Assembly: GCA_943704525.1 (NCBI GenBank)
Contig: CALSCQ010001077.1
Location: 1 to 17,383 of the forward strand
DNA length: 17,383 bases
Origin: Pigoraptor vietnamica
Lineage: Eukaryota; Opisthokonta; Filasterea
Reading direction: 5' to 3'
Part shown: positions 16,701-17,383 of the stretch, one piece after another
How the letters are laid out: each line of letters opens with the position of its first letter
How positions within the stretch are numbered: the stretch's first letter is position 1
Notes under the pieces: generated by a model
Told to the model about the DNA's origin: nothing
Databases searched by the model: none
What the model saw: the letters and a program-made list of their open reading frames with translations, nothing else
Translations under genes and position numbers: made by a program

Positions 16701-17281
16701 CGCGTGAGGCTTTGGGACAACACGTAACGTCAGCAGCGACGACATGCGCAGAGGTAAGCGCACAACCACGCATGGTCAGAGTCGCCACAATCAACAGCAT
16801 TCGAGAGGGACTACCAGCGCACGCACACAACGGCCTCTCACCATGAACTGGTCCGGGAGAAGCTTGTCCTGCACCGCCTCGTCGAGGTCGTTGCGGCTGA
16901 GGCGGAAGCGGCCGGCGCCGCTGTTGCCCTCCTCAAAGCCCGTATGGAACTGGAAGCGGAACAGGCGCGTGGGCTTGCCCTGCGATAGGGAAATGGGAGA
17001 AATGAGGTAAGCGAGCAGCGTGTCGGGCACAGGTACGATGCAACGGTGGTCTGAGTATGCCCTTGTGGCGAATCACGCACTTGCACGACATAATACAGTG
17101 TCCCTGATACAACGTGAATAGGTTCATACAGATATGATACAACATAAAACCAGTGAGTGAGTCACGTGCCTTCCCGAGGACGCCCGTCGAGGCGTGGTAG
17201 CACACGACCGTGACGTCACCAGCCACGTTGACGCTGTTGAGATTGATCCCAATGCCGCCGCCGTCCTTCACCGCGTAATTC
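13738..17281 (-). CDS. Auxilin/GAK-like clathrin-uncoating protein, 5' partial
   Basis: Minus-strand exons: 17281-17170, 16979-16842, 16677-16595, 16438-16377, 16271-16180, 16102-15897, 15750-15598 (end could be 15583), 15441-15363, 15214-14267, 14158-13985, 13836-13738 (TAG); about 714 visible residues. The start lies beyond the right edge, so an upstream phosphatase-like or kinase domain cannot be judged. The first 150 residues are a PTEN-type C2 domain (GDVTVVCYH, LFRFQFHTGFEE, LDEAVQDKLLPDQFM, IQLEWE). A long low-complexity linker follows, with clathrin- and adaptor-type motifs LLDVFGG, DDLLGFDAF, DDLFSFG, IDPFEGL and SDLLG, and a Met-Gly-Pro stretch (about 14755-14900). The C-terminus is a J domain of the auxilin type: GPQVKKAYMKACLVVHPDK with the HPD Hsp70-activating motif, then AKRIFCELNDAYNAF. 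Known auxilins bind clathrin coats and recruit Hsp70 to release them after endocytosis. That role is very likely here. Confidence 0.88.
15261..15288. repeat. Poly(A) run of 28 in auxilin-like intron
   Basis: The run lies in intron 15215-15362, where on the sense (minus) strand it is poly(T). It sits upstream of a good branch-point candidate, TGACTAAC, and acceptor ATGCAG, so it may act as a long pyrimidine tract. Confidence 0.9.
15515..15585 (+). other. tRNA-Phe(GAA)-like sequence, probably degenerate
   Basis: On the plus strand, antisense to the auxilin-like gene and mostly inside its intron 15442-15597, several tRNA hallmarks occur in the right order. A D-stem GCGT/ACGC (15524-15527 with 15537-15540) encloses a loop with GG. 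An anticodon stem TTCGCA/TGCGAA (15541-15546 with 15554-15559) carries loop CTGAAAT, so anticodon GAA. A T-loop B-box, GGTTCGAATCC (15565-15575), follows. The T-stem pairs at only 3 of 5 positions and I find no acceptor stem. It is either a decayed tRNA or chance; a working tRNA gene is unlikely. Confidence 0.3.
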
Positions 17282-17383
17282 CTATACACGAGACAAACAG
17301 CAATCAGCTCGGCCACAACGGAGAAGGCGCATGCCTGCAGACACAACACTGCCTTCACGGCGTATGACCCGCAGGTCCCCCCC

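Overview
The window is nuclear DNA from a GC-rich, intron-rich, probably unicellular eukaryote. I found six spliced genes whose introns (about 75-370 bases) follow GT-AG rules and join exons in phase. Donors are often GTGCGT, GTGAGT or GTGGGT, and introns and flanks carry many CA/GT and CT microsatellites. Every gene is a eukaryotic family; there is no operon, CRISPR array or clear transposon. I cannot name the lineage from sequence alone. The window starts inside one gene and ends inside another, so the first and last genes are partial.

Layout, left to right. (1) 90-1574, plus: 3' part of a PARP-type ADP-ribosyltransferase-like gene with a C-terminal catalytic fold whose H-Y-E triad reads F-Y-E. 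(2) 1800-3815, minus: multi-pass membrane protein of the ATP/ADP-translocase-like (TLC/NTT) branch of the major facilitator superfamily. (3) 4290-7687, plus: complete 13-exon cytosolic phenylalanyl-tRNA synthetase alpha subunit, 504 codons, the best-supported gene here. (4) 7861-12469, minus: GCNA-type protein of about 1,045 residues, with a long acidic disordered region full of SUMO-interaction-like motifs, an SprT metalloprotease domain (HEMCH), a zinc ribbon and an HMG-like C-terminus. (5) 12695-13491, plus: three-exon TMEM14 membrane protein, 113 codons. (6) 13738-17281, minus: 3' part of an auxilin/GAK-like gene with a PTEN-type C2 domain, a clathrin/adaptor-motif linker and a C-terminal J domain.

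The genes alternate strictly in direction: three tail-to-tail pairs (1/2, 3/4, 5/6) and two head-to-head pairs (2/3, 4/5). The two divergent spacers are therefore probable bidirectional promoters. The first is AT-rich with a TATA-like box and two CACGTGATT elements; the second carries a TGATGTCA element. The genes do not form one pathway: they cover translation, DNA-protein crosslink repair, vesicle uncoating, membrane transport and ADP-ribose biology.

The most unusual points are the repeated SUMO-interaction-like motif of the GCNA homologue, the altered PARP triad, a degenerate tRNA-Phe-like sequence antisense in an auxilin intron, an intronic 66-base minisatellite in TMEM14, a perfect 13-bp hairpin between two convergent genes and a probable GC-AG intron. 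I saw no clear new multi-gene system.
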